From Weissella confusa (GTDB lineage: Bacteria; Bacillota; Bacilli; Lactobacillales; Lactobacillaceae), in NCBI GenBank assembly GCA_016466735.1, contig JAAOED010000001.1, positions 1 to 64,000 on the forward strand: 64,000 nucleotides of DNA, read 5' to 3'. Below, in pieces: positions 1 through 8,192 of the stretch. The notes below the pieces were generated by a model. The model made no database searches and had not been told where the DNA came from. It saw only the letters and a program-made list of their open reading frames with translations. The stretch's first letter is position 1. Each line of letters opens with the position of its first letter. A program made the position numbers and the translations under genes.

Positions 1-20
1 GCCAGGATCAAACTCTCAAT
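1..20 (-). rRNA. rrs: 16S rRNA, extreme 5' end (partial)
   Basis: The reverse complement of the first bases reads GAGAGTTTGATCCTGGC, the universal 5' end of bacterial 16S rRNA (the 27F primer region). The gene runs off the left edge, so only its tip is visible. The exact mature 5' end cannot be fixed here. It is transcribed away from oriC, co-directional with replication. Confidence 0.93.
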
Positions 21-371
21 TTGAAGTTTGAGTATAACTCAATTTTTGTTGTTTAACAGAAGTTAAACGAATTTACTAGCGAATTGACTTCGCAAATGTT
101 TTTGCATCAAGCTTAGCTTGATGACCCTACACATTTGTTTCATCGAAACGATATTCAGTTTTCAATGACCTACGTCGTTGCCTCATCAGACAACTCATAT
201 ATCATAACAACCTTTCAAGCGAATGTCAACAACTTCTTTCAAAGAAGTTTGAATATCAATTAGCTATTCAAGTTAAATATGTTTTGCTGTTTCCCTGAAA
301 CAACTTAATCTATATTACATATGTTTATGCGATTCGTCAACACTTTCTTCAAACTTTGTTCATATAAAATA
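21..371 (-). promoter_or_regulatory. rRNA operon leader with two tandem sigma-A promoters
   Basis: Two well-spaced promoters read leftward into 16S. The distal one has TTGACG (340-335) and TAATAT (317-312) separated by 17 bp. The proximal one has TTGACA (229-224) and TATGAT (206-201), also 17 bp. The leader between the proximal promoter and 16S carries inverted repeats near 20-60 that probably form the processing stem of pre-16S. No ORF is supported here. Confidence 0.8.
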
Positions 372-408
372 AAAACCGCAGTCAGAAACCCATTCTGACT
401 GCGGTTTT
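372..408. terminator. Bidirectional hairpin terminator after the sirtuin gene
   Basis: A 16-bp perfect stem (372-387 with 393-408) around a 5-base loop, with A and T tracts on the two sides. It sits just past the stop of the minus-strand deacylase gene and upstream of the rRNA promoters. Confidence 0.85.
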
Positions 409-416
409 ACGTGATT

Positions 417-1121
417 TTAAATATGCAATTCATCAAAGAATGACGTAGCATCCCCAATAATCTGTTGCACTCGATCCGGGGCTGGAATGCGTTCCAAGTT
501 AATTGCCAACACTGGAACGCCCGCCTTTGCGTACTGTAACAACCCAGCGAATGGGTAAACCACAAAGCTAGTGCCAACAATGACAATTAAGTCTGCCTGG
601 TTAACCCACATGGCTGCTTCTTCCACATTAAATGGAATTTCGCCATACAACGTAATACCAGGTCGCAACAATGCCCCATCGGCTCGGCGCATATTCGCCA
701 TGTACTCAGCCAACGTTGCTTTCTTGCCATCAGTTACCGCATAAATATCATAAAGCGATCCATGAAATTCAATTGTCGCTTCACTTCCTGCCTTCTTATG
801 AAGACCATCGACATTTTGCGTAATAATCTTGGCGCGACCTTGTTTAGTTAGCGCCGCCATTTTCTCGTGAATCACATTTGGCTTGGCCTCTGGAAAATAC
901 ATATTGTCCATCATGAACTGATACATCTTCTCAGGTTCGTTAGCCAATGCATCCGTACTTAATAAGTATTCTGGACGCTCAACTACACCACTATCGTCAT
1001 AGATGCCACCTTTTGAGCGATAATCTGGGATACCCGACGCGGTTGAAACACCGGCACCCGTTAGAAATACAATTTGCTTTGCATTATCAAATAGGTTTTG
1101 AATTTCTGGATTAACACTCAT
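417..1121 (-). CDS. Sir2-family NAD-dependent protein deacylase, cysteine-free
   Basis: This 234-residue sirtuin would remove acyl groups from protein lysines using NAD+. The NAD-binding signature GAGVSTASGIPDYRS is at residues 22-36, TQNVDGLH at 101-108, and the catalytic histidine is His120 in FHGSLY. The GTS motif near residue 192 and the C-terminal Rossmann strand are present. The segment after HGS, which in classical sirtuins carries two CxxC pairs binding structural zinc, holds no cysteine, and the whole protein has none. The start is preceded by TAGGAG. It probably begins a transcription unit of its own, ending in the hairpin at 372-408. Family assignment is firm; acyl specificity is unknown. 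Confidence 0.88.
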   Translation of the reverse strand: MSVNPEIQNLFDNAKQIVFLTGAGVSTASGIPDYRSKGGIYDDSGVVERPEYLLSTDALANEPEKMYQFMMDNMYFPEAKPNVIHEKMAALTKQGRAKIITQNVDGLHKKAGSEATIEFHGSLYDIYAVTDGKKATLAEYMANMRRADGALLRPGITLYGEIPFNVEEAAMWVNQADLIVIVGTSFVVYPFAGLLQYAKAGVPVLAINLERIPAPDRVQQIIGDATSFFDELHI

Positions 1122-1146
1122 TTTATGGCACTCCTATCTATATTAA

Positions 1147-2106
1147 TTACTGACGTACAACGAAAGGTTGACCGATTTGTTCTAGCACTTCACGAACCGG
1201 TGTTTGATACAACGCCTTAAAGAACTCAGGTTGGTTCTCATCTGGTGCAGAAATAACAAAACTGTTCTGTCCTTCTGACTTGCTCAAACCAACATAGGCT
1301 GACTTTTCCGTGTTACGGTCTGTCATCTCTGTGTGCTTAATATCGAATACTTGAGCCAATGGCAAACGCAATTGGCGTTCTGATAGCACTGGCGTCAACG
1401 TTGCGAATTCAAGCGCCTTCAATTCAGGCAAGTTCCAAGCAATCATTTGCGCATCAAAGCCCTTAAAGGCTGCGATTACTGCACGGTGCACCGTGAATGG
1501 ATCCTTGATATCATCAACCTTCATCGTTGCAAAAATGTGGCCTGCAGCTTCCCATGCTTCTGGGAATGCATCTGCAAAGCTATCAGTGTAAATAGCCGTA
1601 TCGATGTCAGTTGGCACAGCGTTCATGAAGACGCGCGCATCCAGCAACGTTAACAAACGTAGCGCTGCTTCTGAACGATCGTTGTTTGCTTCAGGCGTCA
1701 ACGTTGACATAACCCCATTTGCAAATGCCTTTACAACTGCCGCTGTCACCAAACCATGCTTGGCTTGTTCCTTATAGGTAATGGCACGCAAGGCTGGTTG
1801 GTAAAGATACGTTGACATAACCATCAATTGATCCGTCATATTAATGTCTTCTGACTTCAATTGGAAATAAACTTGTGGGTAACCACTCAACGTCAACATC
1901 ATGTTCAACAATTCTTGCGTTGCTGAGAAGTCAGGTGCAGTTGCATCCGTTACTTCAACCATCAAACGCGTCCCCAACATATCCGTTGAAACTTGGTCGT
2001 GGGTCAACTTCCCCGTTGCTTCACCTGAACCGCGAAGGACCACTGAACCTGGGTAAACTTGATTCACTTGGTTTAGGAGCTTAACTGTATCTTCTGAAAA
2101 TTGCAT
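1147..2106 (-). CDS. IpaB/EvcA-family protein of unknown function
   Basis: A 319-residue protein that I recognise only as the family annotated 'IpaB/EvcA family protein' in Leuconostoc and Weissella. That name does not imply a proven function. It has no signal peptide or membrane segment and looks like a soluble cytoplasmic protein, with a mixed alpha/beta N-terminal part and a largely helical middle (about 85-200). It lies between HMG-CoA reductase upstream and the sirtuin downstream, all on the minus strand with gaps of about 20-25 bases, so the three are probably cotranscribed. The start is supported by AGAAAGAG about 7 bases upstream. Confidence 0.6.
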   Translation of the reverse strand: MQFSEDTVKLLNQVNQVYPGSVVLRGSGEATGKLTHDQVSTDMLGTRLMVEVTDATAPDFSATQELLNMMLTLSGYPQVYFQLKSEDINMTDQLMVMSTYLYQPALRAITYKEQAKHGLVTAAVVKAFANGVMSTLTPEANNDRSEAALRLLTLLDARVFMNAVPTDIDTAIYTDSFADAFPEAWEAAGHIFATMKVDDIKDPFTVHRAVIAAFKGFDAQMIAWNLPELKALEFATLTPVLSERQLRLPLAQVFDIKHTEMTDRNTEKSAYVGLSKSEGQNSFVISAPDENQPEFFKALYQTPVREVLEQIGQPFVVRQ

Positions 2107-2126
2107 AATAATCTCTTTCTTATTCT

Positions 2127-3383
2127 TTATTTACTTTGACGCAATGTCGCCAACGCTTCACGGGCAACCGTTTCGTTAAATCGGCCGAGTTGTTGTAAAC
2201 GCGCTGTTAGTGCTGGCACTTCTTCGGTCGTGGCACCAACCTGCAACGCTAATGACTTAGCCTGCAAGGCCATGTGCCCAGCTTGAATACCGGTTGTGAC
2301 AAGGGCGCGTAATGCTGACAAGTTTTGTGCCAGTCCAACTGCAGCAACAATGCTTGTAAGTTCATTAACCGTTGGATTATCCATCAACGCATGATTTAGC
2401 TTAACCGCTGGCACAATCCCAATTGACCCACCAACCACGCCAAGCATCAATGGTAATGTTGTTTCACCTAACAACATATCGTCTTGTACCGTCCAGCTGG
2501 TTAGGCCATGATATTGCCCATTGTTGGCCGCATAGGCATGCAGGGCAGCGTTAACTGCTCTTGTATCATTACCACTTGCCAATACAGCTGCTTCTATCCC
2601 GTTAAGCAAGCCTTTATTTGATGTCACTGCGCGGTAAGGTGACAATTGTTCAACATGACTTGCAGCTGCGATTCTGCGGGCCACTTCCGTACCAGCCATC
2701 CCCTGCTTCGTTGCCAATGCCTCCACCGGCACAGCCACACGCGCCTTAACTAGGGCCTCAGTCGCGTAATTTGACAAAATCGCCATCAAAACCTGATAAC
2801 CAGCAACCGTCAATTCCTTAGCAACGGCCTCAGACATCGTATTAACAACATTCGCTCCCATAGCTGCCTTAGGATCAACCAACACATTCACAATAGCTGT
2901 TTGCTCATCTAAAACTTCTACGGTTAGCGCCTTAGCACCACCGCCACGCTTTGCCATTGAAGGATGCGCATCATTTGCAGCTTGTAACAATGCTTGGTTA
3001 TGACTTGCCACGTATTCTTGCAACGCATCCACGCTTGCCACATCCGTCAAAATGACCTGACCACGTAGCAAGCGACTTTGAATCGTCGTTTTAACACCTT
3101 CACCAGCGCGCATCATTCGCGCACCATTACTTGCAGCCGCAATGACACTTGGTTCCTCAGTACTCATTGGCACTGTTACTAATCGTCCATCAACTGGCAA
3201 ATCTGGTAACAAGCCAGTCGGCACCCCAAAGTTATAAAGATAATTTTCAACCTGTTGTTCACCAACTGCATCGTACTGCGCTTCAATTAATGCTACTTGC
3301 TCAGCAGTCAATTGCTTATTTTCAATCGTTTTGTCTAGTCGTTCTCGCCAAGACAACTTATAAAAGCCGTGCCAATCCGCCAT
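2127..3383 (-). CDS. mvaA: Hydroxymethylglutaryl-CoA reductase, class II
   Basis: Interconverts HMG-CoA and mevalonate. In lactic acid bacteria it works biosynthetically in the mevalonate route to isoprenoids such as undecaprenyl phosphate. The 418-residue length fits the class II (mvaA-type) enzyme. Catalytic residues are in place: Glu77 in EEPSVIAA, Lys257 in SNKGLLNGIEA, Asp273 in GNDTRAVNAA and His370 in AGHMALQAK. The AMGANVVNT motif lies at about 174-182 and a glycine-rich GGGAK at 147-151. The start has AAGGAAC upstream. It is the first gene of the minus-strand set that continues with the IpaB/EvcA-family protein and sirtuin. No other mevalonate-pathway gene is in the window. Confidence 0.93.
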   Translation of the reverse strand: MADWHGFYKLSWRERLDKTIENKQLTAEQVALIEAQYDAVGEQQVENYLYNFGVPTGLLPDLPVDGRLVTVPMSTEEPSVIAAASNGARMMRAGEGVKTTIQSRLLRGQVILTDVASVDALQEYVASHNQALLQAANDAHPSMAKRGGGAKALTVEVLDEQTAIVNVLVDPKAAMGANVVNTMSEAVAKELTVAGYQVLMAILSNYATEALVKARVAVPVEALATKQGMAGTEVARRIAAASHVEQLSPYRAVTSNKGLLNGIEAAVLASGNDTRAVNAALHAYAANNGQYHGLTSWTVQDDMLLGETTLPLMLGVVGGSIGIVPAVKLNHALMDNPTVNELTSIVAAVGLAQNLSALRALVTTGIQAGHMALQAKSLALQVGATTEEVPALTARLQQLGRFNETVAREALATLRQSK

Positions 3384-3447
3384 TATCTAAACGTTCCTTT
3401 TCTAATATCTCTTATAGTTTAACAGTTATTTTCCTTGTTTAAAGTAA

Positions 3448-3480
3448 AAAACGGTTTTGGCGTCGTCACCAAAACCGTTT
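3448..3480. terminator. Hairpin terminator after the MerR-family gene
   Basis: A 12-bp stem, 3448-3460 with 3469-3480, flanked by A/T tracts, directly after the stop of the minus-strand MerR-family gene. It separates that gene from mvaA. Confidence 0.8.
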
Positions 3481-3483
3481 CCA

Positions 3484-3936
3484 TTATTCTTCAATCGTTT
3501 GTACGCGGTACTTCACCACGTTTTGCTCATCTACCGTCGCAAACAAGCGTTGGGTTTGTTCTGCATCGAAGAATCCCAAATCAACTGCCGGAATACCATC
3601 AATTTCAGCAGTTCCTTGCACAGCTCGACTCATAACATCATGCAAAACCTTCCATGATTGCTCAAGCTCTTCCTTCTTCTTCACGGCAGCCTTCAACGTG
3701 TAACCTTCATCCAAGAAATTCTTGATTGTGGCTACCGCGACATATGTTTTGTAGTTATAAACACGCGCATCTTGCTCTCCATCACGACTAAGCGATGAGA
3801 TAATGCCCTTGCTCTCCCAGTAGCGAAGTTGACGAGTCGAAACACCTGTCATCGTTGCCAACTCACCAATGCGAAACTGGAATACTTCAGACTTCAAAAA
3901 GTTCTTATGAAATTGTTGCTTTGATACAAACGTCAT
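3484..3936 (-). CDS. MerR-family transcriptional regulator
   Basis: A 150-residue DNA-binding protein. The N-terminal winged helix carries the MerR signature at about residues 22-52 (FRIGELATMTGVSTRQLRYW, then ESKG). A helical region around 75-110 (the dimerisation coiled coil) follows. The C-terminal 40 residues show no cysteine pattern typical of metal-sensing members, so the effector is unknown. AGAGGAGG precedes the start. The gene is monocistronic by its position between hairpins and may act on neighbours such as mvaA or the LTA synthase gene, but no operator was identified. Confidence 0.88.
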   Translation of the reverse strand: MTFVSKQQFHKNFLKSEVFQFRIGELATMTGVSTRQLRYWESKGIISSLSRDGEQDARVYNYKTYVAVATIKNFLDEGYTLKAAVKKKEELEQSWKVLHDVMSRAVQGTAEIDGIPAVDLGFFDAEQTQRLFATVDEQNVVKYRVQTIEE

Positions 3937-4023
3937 CGTCTCGTCCTCCTCTCATTTTGCCGTCTATTATTGTCAGGTTATTTAACATAAATGTCAAGGC
4001 GCGCCGGCTGTTTGCTCTCAAAA

Positions 4024-4053
4024 AAAGACACCCAGAAATTTCTGGATGTCTTT
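4024..4053. terminator. Hairpin terminator after the LTA synthase gene
   Basis: Near-perfect 15-bp stem, 4024-4038 with 4039-4053, with A and T tracts, about 20 bases past the stop of the minus-strand sulfatase gene. Confidence 0.8.
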
Positions 4054-4071
4054 GATACTTCGACTATTCAA

Positions 4072-6252
4072 TTATGGGTTTGGCGTGTCATCCCCACCAT
4101 CAGTCGAATCGCCACCGTCCGGGTTAACCTGCTTAATACGTGATGTATCTGACTTAGGTTCATCCTTTTCGGGCGCATCCGTCGTATAGAGTGACTGCGT
4201 CGTCTTATTATCGTTTTCCGTCCAAAGACTAGTTGAACCAACACCCTTTTGGTTTTCGAGGTTTTCTAGCTTGCCCAAACCATTGGCATAGTTGTACTTA
4301 GAAGCATCTACCTTAGAGAAGCCCTTTGGCGTGTAGAAACGCAACAAGTCTTTCTGGTTAATGTCATCAGAAATCGACAACTGCTTATTAACTTGCTTGC
4401 GCGCCGCTGCAACTTCCTTTTGAACTTGCTTTGATGGATCACTAATGACCTGTCCTGTCGTGTTGTCATAGATTGTATCGCCGATTACCGTGTACTTTGG
4501 TGTAATAAAGTCCTTATCACGGAAAGCTACGACCTGATCTCGCTTCGTACTCAACAAATCTTGTCCAAGTTGGACATAATTTTTCGTATCAACACCCAAC
4601 AAGTGTAGCAGCGTTGGCATAACATCAATTTCACCACCGTATGTGTGGTTAATGCCACCACCTGTGTAGCCAGGAATGTTCACCATGAATGGTACACGTT
4701 GCATTTGCGCGTTATCGAAATCAGTCCAATTATCAGCGCTCTTGCCTAGTACAGAGGCCAAGGACTTGTTTTCAGAATTTGAGATACCGTAGTGGTCACC
4801 ATACAACACAATAATTGACTTGTCATATAGTCCTGACTTCTTCAAGTAGTCATAGAACTCACCAATTGATTGGTCAAGATAGTGGTTCGTTTCAAAGTAA
4901 CCATTCACCACATCAGAATCAGTCGTCGTTGTCACAAAGTTAGGATCCTTATCTTGTTCATCAAGACTGTATGGGAAGTGGTTTGTTACCGTAATGTACT
5001 TGGCGTAGAACGGTTGTTGCATGTGCTCCAAGTATGGAATTGAATCATAGAACAACAACTTGTCCTTCAACCCATAACCCATCGCCTTATCGCCAGACGT
5101 GTCATAGTAACTTGCATCGAAGAAGTATTGGTAACCCATGTTCTTATAAACATTACTACGGTTCCAGAAACTAGCATTGTTACCGTGGAATACCGCTGAT
5201 GAGTAACCCTGCGTTTGACGTAGGATAGCTGGCATAGCTTGGAACGTTTGGTCATTACCTTGCGTTGCAAACAATGAGCCCTGTGGCAAACCAAATGTTG
5301 ATGTCTCCAGCATATTTTCCGCATCTGATGTCTTTCCTTGACCAACTTGGTTAAAGAAATTATCAAACGCAATCGTTGAGTTTGAATTGTAAATCGCATT
5401 CAAGTTTGGCGTTACTTCCTGCCCATTGATTTTTAGATTCAATGAGAATTGTTGGAATGACTCCAAGTGAATGACAAACACATTCTTACCCTTTGCGATA
5501 CCGGCATACTGTGGATTTGAATCCGCAAAGTGTCCCTTTACATAACTCAGCACATTATCAATATCAGACTTCTTAGCCGACTTACGCATTTCAGAAACAC
5601 CATGTGTCTTAATCGCATCAACCGCGGTGTAAGCATCAATACCAAGATACTTAACCATCATGCTACTGTCGAATTGACGCGTAATTAGTTGTGGACGATC
5701 AGCTTCACCAAGCGTTAACGTCACCATGAAGGCGAAAATCGAAAATGTCGTCATCGCAAAACTCATGAACTTCGTCGTGCCCTCTTTTTGAATGCGCATC
5801 TTTTTAAAGATGAACAGCCCAATAATAATCGGCACATCAATCCAGAAGAAAATATCATGGATATTCGTTAGCGCAAATCCTGACGCACCCAGTCCTTGGT
5901 TAACCTTGTTGTAACCCAACATCGTGGCCACCGACATAAAGTCCGTAAACTCACGATAGTAAATGACGTTTAACTGAATCATCAGCACGTTGACTACATA
6001 TAAAATCGTCGCAACTGGATAAAATAGTTTTGCTGATCGGAAGTAAAACGCTAACCCAATCAACAACGTTGATATGGTTAACGGATTAAGTAGCATCGTC
6101 ACATACTGAACCGGCGACGCACCCGAATACAAGTGGAAATCCATGATATTGGCTAACTGTGTTTTAGCCCAAACCAATGCCACCAGCAGCAATACAAACC
6201 CCAAGCGGGTATTTAACCAGCTGAAACGGCCATAATGCCTCATATATTTCAC
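4072..6252 (-). CDS. ltaS: Lipoteichoic acid synthase family membrane sulfatase
   Basis: Polymerises glycerol phosphate from phosphatidylglycerol onto a lipid anchor outside the membrane. The 726-residue protein begins with about five membrane segments (roughly 14-34, 50-70, 77-97, 128-150, 163-183), then has an extracellular sulfatase domain. The metal-binding Glu264 in HLESFQ, nucleophile Thr308 in GQGKTSDAEN and the YGDHYG motif near 475 match LtaS. The C-terminal 60 residues are a low-complexity Asp/Gly/Pro-rich tail that classical LtaS lacks. LtaS-like primases share this architecture, so the exact role (polymerase or primase) is uncertain. The gene stands alone, ends in the hairpin at 4024-4053, and starts at ATG 6252. 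Confidence 0.88.
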   Translation of the reverse strand: MKYMRHYGRFSWLNTRLGFVLLLVALVWAKTQLANIMDFHLYSGASPVQYVTMLLNPLTISTLLIGLAFYFRSAKLFYPVATILYVVNVLMIQLNVIYYREFTDFMSVATMLGYNKVNQGLGASGFALTNIHDIFFWIDVPIIIGLFIFKKMRIQKEGTTKFMSFAMTTFSIFAFMVTLTLGEADRPQLITRQFDSSMMVKYLGIDAYTAVDAIKTHGVSEMRKSAKKSDIDNVLSYVKGHFADSNPQYAGIAKGKNVFVIHLESFQQFSLNLKINGQEVTPNLNAIYNSNSTIAFDNFFNQVGQGKTSDAENMLETSTFGLPQGSLFATQGNDQTFQAMPAILRQTQGYSSAVFHGNNASFWNRSNVYKNMGYQYFFDASYYDTSGDKAMGYGLKDKLLFYDSIPYLEHMQQPFYAKYITVTNHFPYSLDEQDKDPNFVTTTTDSDVVNGYFETNHYLDQSIGEFYDYLKKSGLYDKSIIVLYGDHYGISNSENKSLASVLGKSADNWTDFDNAQMQRVPFMVNIPGYTGGGINHTYGGEIDVMPTLLHLLGVDTKNYVQLGQDLLSTKRDQVVAFRDKDFITPKYTVIGDTIYDNTTGQVISDPSKQVQKEVAAARKQVNKQLSISDDINQKDLLRFYTPKGFSKVDASKYNYANGLGKLENLENQKGVGSTSLWTENDNKTTQSLYTTDAPEKDEPKSDTSRIKQVNPDGGDSTDGGDDTPNP

Positions 6253-6422
6253 TCTTTTCTTTTTATCGTTAGATTTTAAGTTTCAATCAGCCAAATTTAG
6301 ACTGTATCTGCCCTATTATAGCGTAATTTTTAAGTTCATACCTTATAGTCTTCTGTTTAACATAATTTGCGCTAAAATAGTTTGAGTATTGTTGCACGAA
6401 TTTACCCAGAGGTGATCAGTCC

Positions 6423-6869
6423 ATGTCAAATGAACTCATTGTAAGTAAAGAATACGGTGCTGGTGCACTTAGCCGTGAAGCGCTTGCTATCCGTCAAACC
6501 GTTTTCGTCGGCGAGCAAGGTGTACCGCTCGAACTAGAGATTGACGACTTAGATGATTCTACAACCCACTACGTTGGCTTTACAGAAAGTCGCGCAGTAA
6601 CCACAGCGCGTGTCCTAGTAAATCAAGATGGTTCTAACTGGCACATTCAACGTGTAGCGACCCTATCTGATGCCCGCGGTCACGGTTACGCTGCGAAAAT
6701 TATGCAAGAAATTATTGCGGATGCCAAAGAAGCTGGTGTTCACACCCTAGATTTGGGTGCCCAAGTTTCAGCGCTTGGCTTCTATGAAAAGCTCGGTTTC
6801 AAGGCTGAAGGCGATATTTTCCTAGATGCTGGTATTGAACACCGCAACATGGTTCTAAAACTTTCATAA
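6423..6869 (+). CDS. GNAT-family N-acetyltransferase
   Basis: A 148-residue acetyl-CoA-dependent acyltransferase. It carries the ElaA/YjcF-type N-terminus (EALAIRQTVFVGEQGVP at about 19-35) and the acetyl-CoA-binding motif A region VATLSDARGHGYAAKIMQEI at about 79-98. The C-terminal GFYEKLGFKAEGDIF is the usual GNAT ending. GAGGTGA lies just upstream of the start. The substrate is unknown. It converges on the minus-strand regulator gene, and the two share a terminator. Confidence 0.88.
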   Translation: MSNELIVSKEYGAGALSREALAIRQTVFVGEQGVPLELEIDDLDDSTTHYVGFTESRAVTTARVLVNQDGSNWHIQRVATLSDARGHGYAAKIMQEIIADAKEAGVHTLDLGAQVSALGFYEKLGFKAEGDIFLDAGIEHRNMVLKLS

Positions 6870-6876
6870 AGCAGAC

Positions 6877-6916
6877 AAAAGCACCGCAACGAGATTAATC
6901 GTTACGGTGCTTTTTT
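6877..6916. terminator. Shared bidirectional terminator
   Basis: A 14-bp stem (6877-6890 with 6901-6914) with A and T tracts. It serves the converging GNAT gene and the minus-strand XRE/Rgg-like gene. Confidence 0.85.
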
Positions 6917-6925
6917 CATATTTAA

Positions 6926-7897
6926 TTATTTACCTTCATTGATGTGTTGACGGTATGACAACACAGGAATTGAAAATTCACTGTATGAGCGACGGGCAAT
7001 AAATGAATAGATTGGCCAGAAACGTTCATCAACCAAGAACTTTGCTGATTCAGTTGCTTGATTCCACAACGCTTCAGCAGCGTCATCGTCATCAGCCAAT
7101 GACAATTCAACAACTTGTGCCATCTTCTTAACGAAGCCAAAGTATGTGCTCAAAGCCGGCAAACGATACTCACGCAAGAACATCAACGTGTTGCGAACTG
7201 TTTCATCATCCTTGTTTTCCAATGCCATAATCAACAATTGGAAGTGTAGCAACGCCACATTACGCACTTCAGCTGAAGAGAAGTTATCCAACTCCATCAA
7301 ACCATATCCTTCAAGGCTAGCCATACGGCGTGCTTGATCAGACATTTGCTTTACGACAAGCTTTGCTGCGTTGTATGGCTCGTGGCGAATGATGTTTGCA
7401 AACATCAACATATCATTTGCCGTATAGAATTCACGTGATGAGAGCAACTTAACGATTGTTGGACGAACCATTTCAATCAAGCGATACTTCTCAACTTCAT
7501 CAACCACTTGAGAGTTAATTGCACGTACCAAGTTAACTAGCAAACGGACATCGCGCGTCTCATCATACATTGAAAGTGTACGATAAACTGTGTCTTCCGT
7601 TGGCGTCATCGTAACAGAGTGCGCGTCCAAACCAAGTTCCTTAATTGCTGGATCCAACAATTCAGGATTATTCATATAGATGTGGAGCATCAATTCATCA
7701 AATGACACACCAATCGTCATCAACAAATTCACCAACGTCGTTGCACTGACTTTTCCATTACCTTGCAAGTAATCGTACAAACGTGATCGTGAAATATCAA
7801 CTGTCTTCAAAACAACCGGCACTGAAATGTTTCGTTCCTTAATGAAATAAATCATCGCGTCACGAATTGCATCTACCGGCACTCGATTCTTACCCAT
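6926..7897 (-). CDS. Helix-turn-helix regulator with helical-repeat C-terminus (Rgg/MutR-like)
   Basis: A 323-residue soluble protein. Residues about 8-70 form an XRE-like helix-turn-helix (VVLKTVDISRSRLYDYLQGN). The rest is almost entirely alpha-helical, in the style of Rgg/PlcR-type TPR sensors that bind short peptides. Length is close to Rgg proteins (about 290), but the N-terminal motif is not a classical Rgg one, so the call is structural. No SHP-like pheromone ORF was found on either strand in the following intergenic region. The gene starts at ATG 7897, ends next to the shared terminator, and lies just downstream of gyrA on the same strand. Targets unknown. Confidence 0.65.
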   Translation of the reverse strand: MGKNRVPVDAIRDAMIYFIKERNISVPVVLKTVDISRSRLYDYLQGNGKVSATTLVNLLMTIGVSFDELMLHIYMNNPELLDPAIKELGLDAHSVTMTPTEDTVYRTLSMYDETRDVRLLVNLVRAINSQVVDEVEKYRLIEMVRPTIVKLLSSREFYTANDMLMFANIIRHEPYNAAKLVVKQMSDQARRMASLEGYGLMELDNFSSAEVRNVALLHFQLLIMALENKDDETVRNTLMFLREYRLPALSTYFGFVKKMAQVVELSLADDDDAAEALWNQATESAKFLVDERFWPIYSFIARRSYSEFSIPVLSYRQHINEGK

Positions 7898-8151
7898 ATA
7901 AACCTCTTACTTATCGTTAACTTTTCTCATATAACCACCCATAAGTATACTCCTATACATAATGTAAGTGTGATATTATGCAAACTTCTTTGTCCCACAG
8001 ATGATACATTCGGATTATAACTACGCGTCAACACCATACTATTTTAGTATTAATAACTACTATTTTATTATATTAATATGGTTAATAATAGCCTATAACT
8101 ATAAATCAAAAATAAGAATTCCTAAATAGTAGACAGGTGTATATATACAAA
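7898..8151. other. AT-rich intergenic region, nothing recognised
   Basis: This stretch between gyrA and the regulator gene is AT-rich, especially 8035-8120. It must contain the regulator's promoter. No small ORF with a ribosome binding site, RNA motif or clear repeat was found. Confidence 0.5.
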
Positions 8152-8187
8152 AAGAGGCATCATACATAACGCTGTATGATACCTCTT
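8152..8187. terminator. Terminator after gyrA
   Basis: A perfect 15-bp stem, 8152-8166 with 8173-8187, followed on the minus strand by a T-rich run. It lies just before the gyrA stop codon at 8193 and ends the minus-strand gyrase transcript. Confidence 0.85.
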
Positions 8188-8192
8188 ACTTT

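Noticed and set aside
7898-8151. Possible SHP-type peptide gene beside the Rgg-like regulator
   Set aside because: Both strands were read; the few short frames lack ribosome binding sites and pheromone-like hydrophobic C-termini.
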